In this document: positions 1 to 9,061 of the stretch, piece after piece
Layout of the letters: each line of letters starts with the position of its first letter
Numbering within the stretch: the first letter of the stretch is position 1
Assembly (NCBI RefSeq): GCF_037974265.1
Contig: NZ_CP150233.1
Span: 1,984,001 to 2,048,000 of the forward strand
Source: Paenibacillus sp. FSL R5-0623
Lineage (GTDB): Bacteria; Bacillota; Bacilli; Paenibacillales; Paenibacillaceae
Length of the DNA stretch: 64,000 nt
Direction: 5' to 3'
The notes under the pieces: model-generated
The model's database searches: none
What the model saw: only the letters and a program-made list of their open reading frames with translations
What the model was told of the DNA's origin: nothing
Made by a program: the position numbers and the translations under genes

Positions 1-1089
1 GCGGGTTTGCAAGGAACCGATTGGCAGCTCTTTCTGCGGCTTGTCTATCATCACCGCTTATACTCTGTCCTTTATTTGAAAATGAAAGAATTGAACTCTG
101 CAATCATTCCTGCAGATGTTATGGAGAGTCTGAGACAACAATATACGATCAATACGTTCCGCATGTTACATCTGACAGCTGAGATGGAGCAGGTGTGTGG
201 AGCATTTCGTGAACGCGGCATCCGCAATATTACACTAAAGGGACCAGCGCTGGCTCATGATCTCTATGGCGATGTATCCATGCGAACCTCCAAAGACCTG
301 GATATTCTTATTCCGTTCCATGATGTGGAAGCGGCTGAAGGAGTTCTGGCTACCCTCGGATATGTATCCAAGGAAGGGGAGCGGGCACCTACGGTGCGCA
401 GCTGGAAATGGCGGGAACATCATATCTGTTATACCCATCCGGTCAAAAAGACTCAAGTGGAGATCCATTGGCGTCTGAATCCGGATTCGGGCAAAGAAAC
501 CGATTTTGAATTGCTGTGGAAACGCAGCCGGTTCAGTTCATACACACAGACACCTGTCCGTATGCTTGAACAAGAAGACCTATGGGCTTATCTCGTAACC
601 CATGGTGCACGACACGGCTGGTTCAGACTGCGCTGGTTACTGGATATTGACCAGATGATCCGCAGCATGCCACTTGATGTGAAGAAAGTGGAAAGACGTC
701 TGAAAGCGGAGGGACGTTTATCGATCGGTTCACAGGCTCTTTACTTAGCCTCAGATCTGCTGAACACGCCGCTGGATGTAGAGTACAGGTCTTTGATGTC
801 CTTAAGTGACCGTACAGGCAAGCGATTAGCCAACGAAGGCGCAAAGTTCATGAACGACATGCTGGAAAGTCCGGCTGATATGAAGTCTTATCAATCGTAC
901 TTGTTTAAACTTCGAAGTACCAAGCAGAAATGGTTTTTCTTTATCGAACGTTTATATCCAAGTACATGGGATGTGGATCAATTGCCGCTTCCGCGTTCTT
1001 TGTTTTTTCTGTACTTTCCGTTACGTCCGTTTCTCTGGTTCTGGCGGCGAATTAAAAGGTATACGGTGACGGAAAGGGGTAAAGTATGA
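1..1089 (+). CDS. Nucleotidyltransferase family protein, 5' truncated by the window edge
   Basis: The reading frame is open from base 1, so the true start lies upstream of the window; the TTG at 7 has no ribosome site in view. The protein resembles the uncharacterised nucleotidyltransferase family (NTP_transf_5). It has a KGPALAHDLYGD stretch, then SKDLDILIPFHD with the paired acidic residues (DLD) typical of the nucleotidyltransferase fold, and later VEIHWRLNPDSG. The C-terminus is rich in aromatic and basic residues. Its stop overlaps the start of the next gene, an ABC exporter, by 4 bases, so the two are translationally coupled. Members of this family occur in Bacillales lasso-peptide clusters beside the exporter, which suggests but does not prove that role here. 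The substrate is unknown. Confidence 0.75.
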   Translation, partial: AGLQGTDWQLFLRLVYHHRLYSVLYLKMKELNSAIIPADVMESLRQQYTINTFRMLHLTAEMEQVCGAFRERGIRNITLKGPALAHDLYGDVSMRTSKDLDILIPFHDVEAAEGVLATLGYVSKEGERAPTVRSWKWREHHICYTHPVKKTQVEIHWRLNPDSGKETDFELLWKRSRFSSYTQTPVRMLEQEDLWAYLVTHGARHGWFRLRWLLDIDQMIRSMPLDVKKVERRLKAEGRLSIGSQALYLASDLLNTPLDVEYRSLMSLSDRTGKRLANEGAKFMNDMLESPADMKSYQSYLFKLRSTKQKWFFFIERLYPSTWDVDQLPLPRSLFFLYFPLRPFLWFWRRIKRYTVTERGKV

Positions 1090-2906
1090 TCTCGGAATTA
1101 AGGTATTTCATGCGAAAGTTGCATCATGTCACGGGGCCCATTTTATATTGGAATCTGCTAGGGATGATCTGTATCAGTCTCATGGAAGGGATCGGTATCT
1201 ACATGCTTGTTCCGATGCTGAGTCTGATTGGCATATTTGAGATGGGCTCCACAGGCTTAAACATTCCCTGGCTGGGCGACGTGTTGAATCGTTTTTCTGA
1301 AAATAGCCAATTGTTACTCGTATTGTTCACCTTTGTATTGATTGTCTCCGGACAGGCCTGGATGCAGCGTCTCCAGACGATCCGTAATACGCGAATCCAG
1401 CAGCAATTTGTACGCACGCTGCGCATGGAAACCTATGGTGCCATTATAATGGCGCAATGGTCATTTTTTCTCCAAAAACGAAAATCCGATTTTAACCATA
1501 TATTAACGACTGAACTTGCACGTGTGAGTCAGGGAACGAGCATTATGCTGCAAATGGCAGCCTCTCTGATCTTTACGGGAATTCAGATCGGTCTCGCTTT
1601 CTGGTTATCCGCCAAGTTGACGGCACTTGTGCTGTTCTGTGGATTGTTATTATTTTTTGTCTTGAGAAAATTCGTCAAGCAGGCCAAGCAGATCGGAGAC
1701 CAGACCTCTGAATATTCGCAAAGTTATTATAACGGCATTACCGAGCATTTTAACGGCATTAAGGATATTAAAAGCAACATGCTTGAGCGCTCACACATGA
1801 ACTGGTTTGAGCGCATGTGCAGACAGATAGAACGCAATGTCATTCAATTTAGTCAATTGAACAGTGGGACACAGCTGATTCACCGGATGTCCGCGGCAAT
1901 CATTATTGCGGCATTCATCTATCTTTCTCTCCGTGTAATGACGGTGCCACCAGCAAGTCTGCTGCTCATCATCCTTATCTTTTCCCGCTTATGGCCAAGA
2001 TTTACGGCGATTCAGTCCAATCTGGAGTACATCAGCTCCATGCTGCCTGCGTTTCGGGTAGTCAGAGAACTGCAAGCGCAGACGGCGAAGAGTCGTGAGA
2101 TTAGTGCAGAGATTGCTTCGGCAGGAGACGTTGGAACTGATGGAATTCAACCTATGGAACTGAAGGAATCTATCACATGTGAGGATGTCTGCTATCGCTA
2201 TGAGGGAAGTGATGCTTACTCATTGAGAAATGTGCAAGCTTCGATTCCAGCAAGGGGTATGACCGCAATTGTGGGGAAATCCGGAGCAGGCAAAAGCACG
2301 CTGATAGATCTGATTATGGGCCTTGTGAGGCCTGAAACTGGTCGTATTCTGATTGACGGTGTGTCTTTGTCAGAAGAACGCTTATTAAGCTGGCGAAGTT
2401 CCATCGGATATGTCTCCCAGGACCCATTCCTGTTTCATACGAGTATTCGTGAGAATCTGCGTCTGGTTGATCCAAATGCAAGTGAAGAACAGATGTGGCA
2501 GGCTTTACAGTTTTCCTCTTCTGCGGCTTTTGTGAGAAAGTTGCCACAGGGTCTGGATACGATCATTGGTGATCGGGGTATTCGCTTATCCGGGGGGGAG
2601 CGTCAGCGATTGGTGCTTGCCCGGGCCATGTTGCGTAATCCTTCTGTATTGGTGCTGGATGAAGCAACAAGTGCGCTGGACAGTGAAAATGAACAGTACA
2701 TTCATGAGGCGTTAGAACGGTTAAAAGGACATGTGACCATTATCGTGATTGCACACCGATTGTCCACGATTCGGACGGCAGATCGTGTAATTGTGCTGGA
2801 TGAAGGTCGGGTGATTCAAGAGGGTGGATATCAACAGTTATCTACTGATCCGGTAGGGACGTTTAGCAAGCTTTTGAACATGCAAGCGGGTGTTGTGGGA
2901 CAGTAA
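1086..2906 (+). CDS. ABC transporter, fused permease and ATP-binding exporter
   Basis: A 606-residue half-transporter of the exporter type. The N-terminal half holds about six hydrophobic segments (residues about 20-310). The C-terminal ATPase has Walker A GKSGAGKST, a Q-loop at YVSQDPF, the signature LSGGERQR, Walker B VLVLDEATSALD and the switch histidine in IAHRLSTIR. It would work as a homodimer in the cytoplasmic membrane. It overlaps the preceding nucleotidyltransferase gene by 4 bases. Exporters of this architecture secrete peptides, lipids or drugs. With this neighbour, export of a modified peptide such as a lasso peptide is plausible, but the precursor and maturation genes would have to lie upstream of the window. 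Confidence 0.9.
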   Translation: MISELRYFMRKLHHVTGPILYWNLLGMICISLMEGIGIYMLVPMLSLIGIFEMGSTGLNIPWLGDVLNRFSENSQLLLVLFTFVLIVSGQAWMQRLQTIRNTRIQQQFVRTLRMETYGAIIMAQWSFFLQKRKSDFNHILTTELARVSQGTSIMLQMAASLIFTGIQIGLAFWLSAKLTALVLFCGLLLFFVLRKFVKQAKQIGDQTSEYSQSYYNGITEHFNGIKDIKSNMLERSHMNWFERMCRQIERNVIQFSQLNSGTQLIHRMSAAIIIAAFIYLSLRVMTVPPASLLLIILIFSRLWPRFTAIQSNLEYISSMLPAFRVVRELQAQTAKSREISAEIASAGDVGTDGIQPMELKESITCEDVCYRYEGSDAYSLRNVQASIPARGMTAIVGKSGAGKSTLIDLIMGLVRPETGRILIDGVSLSEERLLSWRSSIGYVSQDPFLFHTSIRENLRLVDPNASEEQMWQALQFSSSAAFVRKLPQGLDTIIGDRGIRLSGGERQRLVLARAMLRNPSVLVLDEATSALDSENEQYIHEALERLKGHVTIIVIAHRLSTIRTADRVIVLDEGRVIQEGGYQQLSTDPVGTFSKLLNMQAGVVGQ

Positions 2907-3013
2907 GAGGGTGGATAGCAGAATTCATTCCAAAATTAAAAGCCGAGTATGGGACACATGTATCTGCTTCTGTTCATTCGTATATTTATTGAATAATCAG
3001 GCACGACACACGT

Positions 3014-3044
3014 AAAGAGGCGCGCCACGATAGGCGCGCCTTTC
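3014..3044. terminator. Bidirectional hairpin between convergent genes
   Basis: A perfect 9-bp inverted repeat, AGGCGCGCC with a 6-base loop and its complement (3018-3041), sits between the convergent exporter and APS kinase genes. The T-run on each side is short (three), so it is a strong hairpin but a modest intrinsic terminator. Confidence 0.6.
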
Positions 3045-3073
3045 ATGTAGGTGGTTCGTATATTGAGCAAGGA

Positions 3074-3712
3074 TTAATGAATAACGGCTGTTTTCGTAGG
3101 AAGCGGCAGCTGTAGAGCACCGATCTGCTCCAAATGCTGTATGATCTCTTGTACAGCTTCCTCAATGGACGATTGTTCCGTATCGATGATGACTGAAGGC
3201 GATTTGGGTACATCATAGGGGGCGGAAATGCCTGTGAAATGCGGGATGTCACCATTGCGGGCTTTTTTGTATAGACCCTTGGGATCACGACGCTCACATT
3301 CTTGGATTGAACAGCGCACATAGATTTCAATGAAATCATCTGGTTCAAATAACTGTCTAACCATCTCCCGATCCTGTTCATGAGGAGAGATAAAAGCCGA
3401 AAGTACAAACAACCCGGCATCTACCATTAACTTCGATACTTCACCAATTCGCCGCAGATTTTCTTGACGATCCCCTGCTGTAAAACCGAGATCACGGTTC
3501 AGTCCATGACGTACATTATCCCCGTCCAGAACATAACAGCGTACGCCTTGATCGTAGAGATACTGCTCCAGGGCAAATGCAAGGGATGACTTTCCTGCAC
3601 CTGATAACCCGGTAAACCATATGGCACGACTACGGTGCCCATTATGCTTCTCCCGGTCTTGTCTGTTGATGCTGGATGATTGCCAGGTTATATTGCGCTC
3701 TTCCTTCGACAT
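3074..3712 (-). CDS. cysC: Adenylylsulfate (APS) kinase
   Basis: A 212-residue protein that phosphorylates APS to PAPS in sulfate activation. The P-loop GLSGAGKSS is at residues 35-43, followed by [10 protein letters not shown] (the APS-binding region), [19 protein letters not shown], and the [25 protein letters not shown] segment typical of CysC. The first 30 residues are a polar extension ([12 protein letters not shown]) seen in other Bacillales CysC proteins. Sulfate adenylyltransferase and PAPS reductase genes are not adjacent, so this is a solitary copy. It could supply PAPS for a sulfotransferase rather than for assimilation, but nothing in the window decides this. It converges on the exporter gene across a hairpin. 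Confidence 0.93.
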   Translation of the reverse strand: MSKEERNITWQSSSINRQDREKHNGHRSRAIWFTGLSGAGKSSLAFALEQYLYDQGVRCYVLDGDNVRHGLNRDLGFTAGDRQENLRRIGEVSKLMVDAGLFVLSAFISPHEQDREMVRQLFEPDDFIEIYVRCSIQECERRDPKGLYKKARNGDIPHFTGISAPYDVPKSPSVIIDTEQSSIEEAVQEIIQHLEQIGALQLPLPTKTAVIH

Positions 3713-3918
3713 GAGTATCCCGCCTTTTCCCTACCATGATATGTATAATATTTTAACATATTTACAAGATTATAGCACCTTACAGATTTCTTCAAAATAA
3801 GCGTGAATCGACAAAATATCGGGTATAGATGTAGTACATACATAAGCATTATGCATATATCCAAGGAGTATTTGCATCGAATGATGCAAGATGCTCATAT
3901 CGCAGGAGGAACAATGTC

Positions 3919-4329
3919 ATGAACGAAAACATACAAAACATACAAGTTGGGTTCAAATGCCCGGATTGCCAGCAGGATATCCGAGCGGAATTTATAGATG
4001 AACAGGTCAGCACGGTTCGTTGTAAAGGTTGTGACAGAGCGTATACACTTTTGAAGCCAACCATTGGTGATGAAATTCTTCTGGATTGGGAACAGGAGGC
4101 GTTATATCACAAGCTGAGAGCAGAACGATCTGAACTGGATAATCACAATATGTCGGCCTTGATTATCAAAGTTATCGAGCTGCTTACATGGCGTGATCGT
4201 GGAGATGGACAGACCCGTGCCATACAGACCGTGAGGGAATGGCTTGCTTCCAGTGGCAAACCTCAGACCTTACTTGAATTGTTCCATCAATCTCCGCCAC
4301 AAGCTGAAAATAAACGTTTCGATCGTTAA
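3919..4329 (+). CDS. Zinc-ribbon hypothetical protein
   Basis: A 136-residue protein. A two-knuckle zinc ribbon lies near the N-terminus: FKCPDCQ and VRCKGCD about 20 residues apart. The rest is predicted helical, with no signal peptide or membrane segment. The ribosome site is GGAGG at 3905-3909, 9 bases before the ATG; an earlier ATG at 3914 is followed at once by a stop. I do not recognise the family. A nucleic-acid or protein-binding role is possible from the zinc ribbon, but this is only inference. It is followed by a deacetylase gene after about 100 bases. Confidence 0.65.
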   Translation: MNENIQNIQVGFKCPDCQQDIRAEFIDEQVSTVRCKGCDRAYTLLKPTIGDEILLDWEQEALYHKLRAERSELDNHNMSALIIKVIELLTWRDRGDGQTRAIQTVREWLASSGKPQTLLELFHQSPPQAENKRFDR

Positions 4330-4426
4330 GGATTTACATACATTAGCTGTTCCTGTGGCATATTACCTGAAGGTATTCGTGTGTGCAAACGACTAACCGA
4401 ATTTTTCAGGAACAGGAGCGGATAGA

Positions 4427-5206
4427 ATGAAGCGAATGGTTCTATATATACTGTTGGGACTGTTGTCCATCAGTATGGTACCGGCACAGACTGAAGCATC
4501 ACCGGTTACCGGAGCGTATCACTTTGGCTTCAAAAAAAGTCAAAACGGTCAACTGCCCTCCATTGATCAGGAAGGCTTTAAATCGATCTTACAACATAAC
4601 GATGCCATTTTCCTGGGGGATACAAAACAGAAGGAATTGTATCTCACGTTTGATAACGGGTATGAGAATGGATTTACACCTGCCATACTGGATGTTTTGC
4701 GTACCAAGAAGGTACCAGCTGCTTTCTTTGTGACAGGTCATTATCTGAAAGATCAGCCTGAGTTGGTCAAACGTATGGCGGCTGAAGGTCATATTGTCGG
4801 TAATCATTCATGGAGTCATCCGGATATGACCCGCATCTCCAATGAAAAGCTTAGAGAGGAACTCGAGAAGGTCAAGTCGGAGGTCAATCGGCTGACGGGT
4901 CAACAAGCGACCTTTTTACGGCCACCGCGCGGGATCTTTAACAATCGTACGCTTGCAGAGAGTCATGCTCAGGGTTATGTGAATGTGTTCTGGTCTGTTG
5001 CTTATAAAGATTGGGATACCAATGTACAGCGTGGCGCACAATATGCTCATCAACAGGTGTTGAAACAACTCCATCCGGGTGCTGTTATTTTGCTTCATTC
5101 GGTATCCAAAGATAACACGGAAGCTCTGGGTTCCATCATTGATGAGGCTCGCAAGCAAGGATATGCATTCAAAAGTCTGGATGATCTGCGGACCAAAAGT
5201 TATTGA
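4427..5206 (+). CDS. pdaA: Delta-lactam-biosynthetic de-N-acetylase (PdaA-type polysaccharide deacetylase)
   Basis: A 259-residue secreted enzyme. PdaA removes the acetyl group from N-acetylmuramic acid in spore cortex peptidoglycan, which leads to the muramic delta-lactam needed for germination. A signal peptide (about residues 1-24, ending near TEAS) precedes a NodB domain. The visible motifs are LTFDNGYENG (PdaA-type Asn in place of the second Asp of TFDDG), GNHSWSHPDM (metal-binding HxxxH), RPPRGIFN and VILLHSVSKDN. Length and motif variants match PdaA of B. subtilis better than other NodB proteins. It appears to be transcribed alone, ending at the hairpin at 5266. Confidence 0.9.
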   Translation: MKRMVLYILLGLLSISMVPAQTEASPVTGAYHFGFKKSQNGQLPSIDQEGFKSILQHNDAIFLGDTKQKELYLTFDNGYENGFTPAILDVLRTKKVPAAFFVTGHYLKDQPELVKRMAAEGHIVGNHSWSHPDMTRISNEKLREELEKVKSEVNRLTGQQATFLRPPRGIFNNRTLAESHAQGYVNVFWSVAYKDWDTNVQRGAQYAHQQVLKQLHPGAVILLHSVSKDNTEALGSIIDEARKQGYAFKSLDDLRTKSY

Positions 5207-5265
5207 TCCATTATCATAATGAGCAATGGACCAAGTGTAGGTTTCAAAAGTTTAGCAAAAATATT

Positions 5266-5305
5266 AAAGGGCATCCTGAGCGTTTAAGCTCGGAATGCCC
5301 TTTTT
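5266..5305 (+). terminator. Rho-independent terminator after pdaA
   Basis: A GGGCAT...ATGCCC stem with an inner CTGAGC/GCTCGG pairing and a run of five T. A-rich sequence on the left may let it also serve the convergent degV gene. Confidence 0.8.
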
Positions 5306-5399
5306 AGTTATATCAGTATGCCAGTCCAAGTATTGGATGTACCCACATACAGATCCAGAAGAAAGGATTGGGTAATACGATACGAGGTTGCGTGTAATA

Positions 5400-6248
5400 C
5401 TATAAAACAGTACTATAGATGATTCCAATCGTTTTCGGGCCGCAGTGACTGCATATTACACAACCAGCAGTGGTTAGTTCCACACGGGCACCCGTTTGTT
5501 CCTGCAAAGACTTCTGCAAATCAAGCGCATCTTCTTCAGCCATGGTGTGCACAACAATCAGCAGGTCTGGATCGATCTGATCCTTATGGCTGAGCGTATT
5601 ATTCAGCATTTGTTCCAGAGCTTTCTCCCGTTTGCCGCGTACTTTATAGGCAGGTGCCATCTTACCATCCGTTACCCGGATGACAGGGCGAATCTTGAGC
5701 AGGCTACCAATCAGGTTCTGCATGCCCGAACAGCGTCCGCCTTTATGCAGATACTCCAGGGTATCGATGACAAATTCGGTGCGTACATTTGGTTTCATCG
5801 CCTCAATCAGATGTGTAATCTGAGTCAGGTTTTGTCCTTTATCGGCAGCATGTACAGCTTTCATCACCATCAGCGCAATTCCTGATGAGAGATTCTGTGA
5901 GTCAATGACCGATATTCGACCTTCCGGGAATTCGGAACTCGCTAGTCGTGCATTTTGATAGGTAGAGGAAAGTTCAGAAGATAAGCTGATATATAAAATC
6001 TCATCCCCTTGATCTATGTAAGGTTGAAATGCCGTTATGAAATCAGCGGGGGAAGGTGCAGCTGTTTTGGGAAGACGCCCATCTTGGCTGACACGTTCAT
6101 ATAGCTGTTCAGGCTTAATCTCAGCACCGTCTTTCAGTGATTCTTCACCGAACACGACATATAAGGGAATGATACCGATATCGTGCTGCTGGATCCATTC
6201 TGGAGCCAGATCACTTGTGCTGTCCGCAAAAATTTTGATTCGTGACAT
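5400..6248 (-). CDS. DegV family fatty-acid-binding protein
   Basis: A 282-residue DegV/FakB-type protein. Such proteins bind a fatty acid, and FakB members present it to the kinase FakA for phosphorylation. It begins MSRIKIFADSTSDLAPE, the family's N-terminal signature, and contains GLKG-like LKDGAEI, TAAPSPADF, SSELSSTYQNA and a C-terminal CSHCGPKTIGIIY. I start it at 6248, 23 residues inside the longest frame, because AAGGAG lies 5 bases upstream of that ATG and the homologous region begins there. No FakA gene is adjacent. Whether it binds fatty acid cannot be told from sequence. Confidence 0.88.
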   Translation of the reverse strand: MSRIKIFADSTSDLAPEWIQQHDIGIIPLYVVFGEESLKDGAEIKPEQLYERVSQDGRLPKTAAPSPADFITAFQPYIDQGDEILYISLSSELSSTYQNARLASSEFPEGRISVIDSQNLSSGIALMVMKAVHAADKGQNLTQITHLIEAMKPNVRTEFVIDTLEYLHKGGRCSGMQNLIGSLLKIRPVIRVTDGKMAPAYKVRGKREKALEQMLNNTLSHKDQIDPDLLIVVHTMAEEDALDLQKSLQEQTGARVELTTAGCVICSHCGPKTIGIIYSTVL

Positions 6249-6353
6249 GTCAATCTCCTTTGAAAACAATGATTTTGGCAAAAAATATAGATTATTCTTA
6301 TGTGTAAACCCATTCATTTTAATTATAAGGAAACATGACGCTGATGCAAAGCG

Positions 6354-6824
6354 TTACATCAGCGTCATGCCTACCAAGATAAGTCCAACGAATAACAGAA
6401 TCATGATCCCATTTAATAGGGTTCCGATAATGGAAAAAACTTTCTTTCGATTCTTGAGGACAAGACCAATAATTCCGACGATGCCTCCGGCCAGATTGAG
6501 AATCAGGCAGACCAGGATGGCTAATGAAGCCAGAACCACTGCTGGATGCAAGGCGATCTCTTCTGTCTGCAACGGGGTAAGAACTCCGATGGACTCGTTT
6601 ACAGCCATGGTGGCAATAAAGAATATCAGAATATAACCCAAGATTGCAACCAACCCAATGACAAAGCTGGCGATTCCAGGTCCGGAATGTTTCAGTGGTA
6701 CCATTGGATGCCTCTCATGATCTGACGGGTGTGCTTCATACCCATTGTTATTGTATGGATCTGCATGGCCAGGATTCTGATCCGTGTTGTTATAACCTGA
6801 ATTATAGGAATCGCGATTATCCAT
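6354..6824 (-). CDS. DUF4190-type small membrane protein
   Basis: A 156-residue protein. The first 50 residues are polar and rich in Asn, Tyr, His and Pro. Three hydrophobic stretches follow: IASFVIGLVAILGYILIFF, then VVLASLAILVCLILNLAGG with IVGIIGLVL, then IGTLLNGIMILLFVGLILV. The arrangement of a low-complexity cytoplasmic head and a GIVGIIGLVLKNRKK loop is typical of DUF4190 proteins. The function is unknown. It stands alone between degV and the divergent DUF423 gene. Confidence 0.7.
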   Translation of the reverse strand: MDNRDSYNSGYNNTDQNPGHADPYNNNGYEAHPSDHERHPMVPLKHSGPGIASFVIGLVAILGYILIFFIATMAVNESIGVLTPLQTEEIALHPAVVLASLAILVCLILNLAGGIVGIIGLVLKNRKKVFSIIGTLLNGIMILLFVGLILVGMTLM

Positions 6825-7107
6825 AATGTTGACTTGCCTCCCTTAATCATCGTACTGAGTGTTATCAACCTAATCGATGAGTAATAATTCTTCTTTTAAA
6901 ATACAACGATTACATACCTGTTTACTTTTCCATAAATATCGATAAAAATCAAGGATTTACGCCAGTTTTCTACGATATTTAGGGTAGGGATAGGTTTAGT
7001 AAGTATAAACAGACATATGATCTATGAAGCTACACCCCGACTGGTAAAGGAGGAGTGGATTCGCTACAATAATAGGAGGAAGAGTTGAATTAAGGGAGAG
7101 AACTTAC

Positions 7108-7494
7108 ATGCAACGAAGATGGATGATGCTTGGAGCTGTAATGACCTTGCTATCAGTGGCGATAGGTGCGTTTGGTGCTCACATGCTCAAGGATACGATT
7201 GGGCCGGCGGCCATAGCTACTTATGAGACGGGTGTGCAATATCACATGATTCATGCATTGGGCCTGCTCATTATTGGCTTGACGGCTGGTCAACTTGGAG
7301 CATCGACAAAACTGAAGTGGGCAGCGCGTCTGTTGTTTATCGGTATTATCGTGTTCTCGGGCAGCTTGTATGTGCTTAGTATTTCTGGCATCAAGATTCT
7401 GGGTGCCATCACACCGATTGGTGGGGTAGCCTTCATTGCCGGATGGTTGTTATTGGCATTAGATGTATGGCAGCGAGGTAAGGATCGCTCCTGA
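7108..7494 (+). CDS. DUF423 family membrane protein (YwdK-like)
   Basis: A 128-residue integral membrane protein with about four hydrophobic segments. It has the family features GAFGAHMLKD near the N-terminus, YHMIHALGLLIIG, and ISGIKILGAITPIGGVAFIAGW near the C-terminus. The biochemical role of DUF423 is unknown. The ribosome site is the GGGAG of TTAAGGGAGAG, about 9 bases before ATG. The 283-base region upstream holds several purine-rich SD-like stretches (7048-7084) but no reading frame that I can support. Confidence 0.85.
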   Translation: MQRRWMMLGAVMTLLSVAIGAFGAHMLKDTIGPAAIATYETGVQYHMIHALGLLIIGLTAGQLGASTKLKWAARLLFIGIIVFSGSLYVLSISGIKILGAITPIGGVAFIAGWLLLALDVWQRGKDRS

Positions 7495-7544
7495 TCGGTC
7501 CAAACAAATCTCGGAGGGTTCAATCCTGCATGAACCATTGAACT

Positions 7545-7600
7545 AAAAAAGCAACTTGCGTTAGAATGTCCCGTCATTCTAACGCAAGTTGCTTTTTGTT
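7545..7600. terminator. Bidirectional terminator
   Basis: A perfect 18-bp inverted repeat (7551-7568 with 7575-7592) around a 6-base loop, flanked by A-rich and T-rich runs on the two sides. It serves the DUF423 gene and the convergent 190-aa gene. Confidence 0.92.
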
Positions 7601-7618
7601 TTAATCCGATGAAGTTAG

Positions 7619-8191
7619 TTACAGAAACTCATCGATTTCATTGGTTCGGAACGTATACACCTGTTTTTCATCGACATGATATATGCTCACAATACTGGTA
7701 TCTCGATCAAAATTCAGAATACGGCAAGGAATGCTCTGATGTTTACCGTTCTTGTTATTGACAACAATACGGGTGAGTTTATTCTCTTTAATGAGTGTGT
7801 CAATCCACGCGTCAAACGAGTTTCCATCGGATACATTGGATGTTTGGGTGGCAGGCTTTTTCTCGCTAACCGGTTGTTCTTGTTGATTCTGTGTTTTGAC
7901 TGGAGCAGGTGAGGCAGGTGTCTGAGCTGCAGTGGACGCCTTCTGTGCTGCGTTGGCTTTTTTGCGTTCGTTGTGAAGTGTGACGAAAGAGTCCTTCTTG
8001 GACTGGAGTGTCGCTTCAATAATTTTGCCTAGCTCTATGCCGGATTGAATCCGAAAGTCCGCAATTTGTTCTTCATTGTTTATGAACTCCAACAGGGACT
8101 GCAGTGCCAATGCATTTGAGCGGCTCTTAATAAGTATATCGACATTAAATAAAAAGCCGATGTCCTCTTGATTGGATAAGGTTTCTTTCAT
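7619..8191 (-). CDS. Hypothetical protein with a C-terminal Hfq/Sm-like domain
   Basis: A 190-residue protein in three parts. Residues 1-75 are predicted mostly helical. Residues 76-122 are a linker rich in Ala, Pro, Gln and Thr. Residues 124-190 can be laid over Hfq by eye: a helix FDAWIDTLIKEN, a strand LTRIVVNN with NGK, then IPCRILNFDRD, SIVSIYHVD, QVYTFRTNEIDEF. In Hfq the matching pieces are a short helix ending near RKEN, a first strand ending in NG, a GxVxxFD turn, and a YKHAIST-type last strand. The match is a pattern reading, not a search result. No signal peptide or membrane segment is seen. A canonical hfq gene would be about 75 residues, so this is a different protein. Confidence 0.6.
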   Translation of the reverse strand: MKETLSNQEDIGFLFNVDILIKSRSNALALQSLLEFINNEEQIADFRIQSGIELGKIIEATLQSKKDSFVTLHNERKKANAAQKASTAAQTPASPAPVKTQNQQEQPVSEKKPATQTSNVSDGNSFDAWIDTLIKENKLTRIVVNNKNGKHQSIPCRILNFDRDTSIVSIYHVDEKQVYTFRTNEIDEFL

Positions 8192-8348
8192 TCATCCCAG
8201 CCCCGTTAAAAATTATGTCAGCTCAAAAAAACGCTTCAATTCACTATATCATTAAAAAGGAAATTATCATAGTGCTAGAGACGCAGAAATATGCCGAAAA
8301 CAATTGGGTGAATATCACAAATAAACCTTATTATTCACGTCTTTTAGA

Positions 8349-8485
8349 AGGTGTCCATAAGACAATCCAGAATGAGGGTAACAACATTCGTGAACTGTGG
8401 AAGAGGAGGTGGATAGGGAAATTTTTTGACCGATGCAGCCCATTATTGTTGGAGAGTACGTATTGGCGTGTACGGAGCAACTACC
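8349..8485 (+). pseudogene. Decayed partial copy of yunC and its 5' flank
   Basis: About 137 bases align nearly gap-free with 9603-9741, the segment covering the upstream region and first 20 or so codons of the intact yunC downstream. Shared blocks include GACAATCCAGAATGAGG, TGTGGAAGAGGAGGTGGAT and TTGGAGAG. In the copy the start ATG is lost (TTT), an in-frame TGA follows directly, and the frame ends at a TAG shortly after similarity ceases. The Shine-Dalgarno block AGGAGGTGG is better preserved than the coding part. The reading frame over 8215-8529 that crosses this region is in a different frame and is not a gene. Confidence 0.75.
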
Positions 8486-8655
8486 GTACCTCATTTTGGA
8501 GTAGAGTCGCAAAGTGCTGTTACATGTAAATAATGAACCCGTATGAGACAACATTCATCTTATGCCCACTCTAATTATTTGTACTCTGACGTTTAACAAC
8601 CGTCTTCTCGTTATTATGTTACAATATGCTCATCACACATTAAGGAATGAAGACC

Positions 8656-8916
8656 ATGCATCAAGAGGACAGTGTATTTGAACAGATTATGAAGCAGAAA
8701 AGATTGAAGCCTGTCAAGCCTGAAACCACAAAAGTTCAAGTGAAACCAATACATAAAAAGAAACTAGCTCAGGAGCAGTTAAGTGAAATGGATGTCCAGT
8801 TCAAAAAGTCGGTAGCTGAATCAATAGACCGCAGTGTACTTCATAGACGTGTACTGGGAATTAGAAGAGAGTTAACGGAGATAAGGCGATTAAAGAATGA
8901 TGAGCATACGTTTTAA
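8656..8916 (+). CDS. Small basic hypothetical protein
   Basis: An 86-residue polar protein rich in Lys, Glu and Arg, with KPVKPETTKVQVKPIHKKK followed by a predicted helix containing RRVLGIRRELTEIRR. I start it at the second ATG (8656) because AAGGA at 8642-8646 lies 9 bases upstream; the ATG at 8647 directly abuts that site. There is no membrane segment or recognisable domain. It sits alone between the yunC remnant and a membrane-protein gene. The function is unknown. Confidence 0.5.
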   Translation: MHQEDSVFEQIMKQKRLKPVKPETTKVQVKPIHKKKLAQEQLSEMDVQFKKSVAESIDRSVLHRRVLGIRRELTEIRRLKNDEHTF

Positions 8917-9061
8917 GGTAGGCCCAATTCAACTCACCTTGGGTGGGGGGCTTTTATTAGTGTTTATTCCCCTGCGTTCTAATCCCTTCTATTGAATTTC
9001 ATAGACCCGCTCCTTTAGGCATGGTATAATCATTCCATAATTTAGGAGGCGAGGTCTACAT

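Noticed and set aside
8215..8529. 104-codon reading frame
   Set aside because: It runs across the decayed yunC copy in a different frame, shows no family likeness and has no ribosome site.
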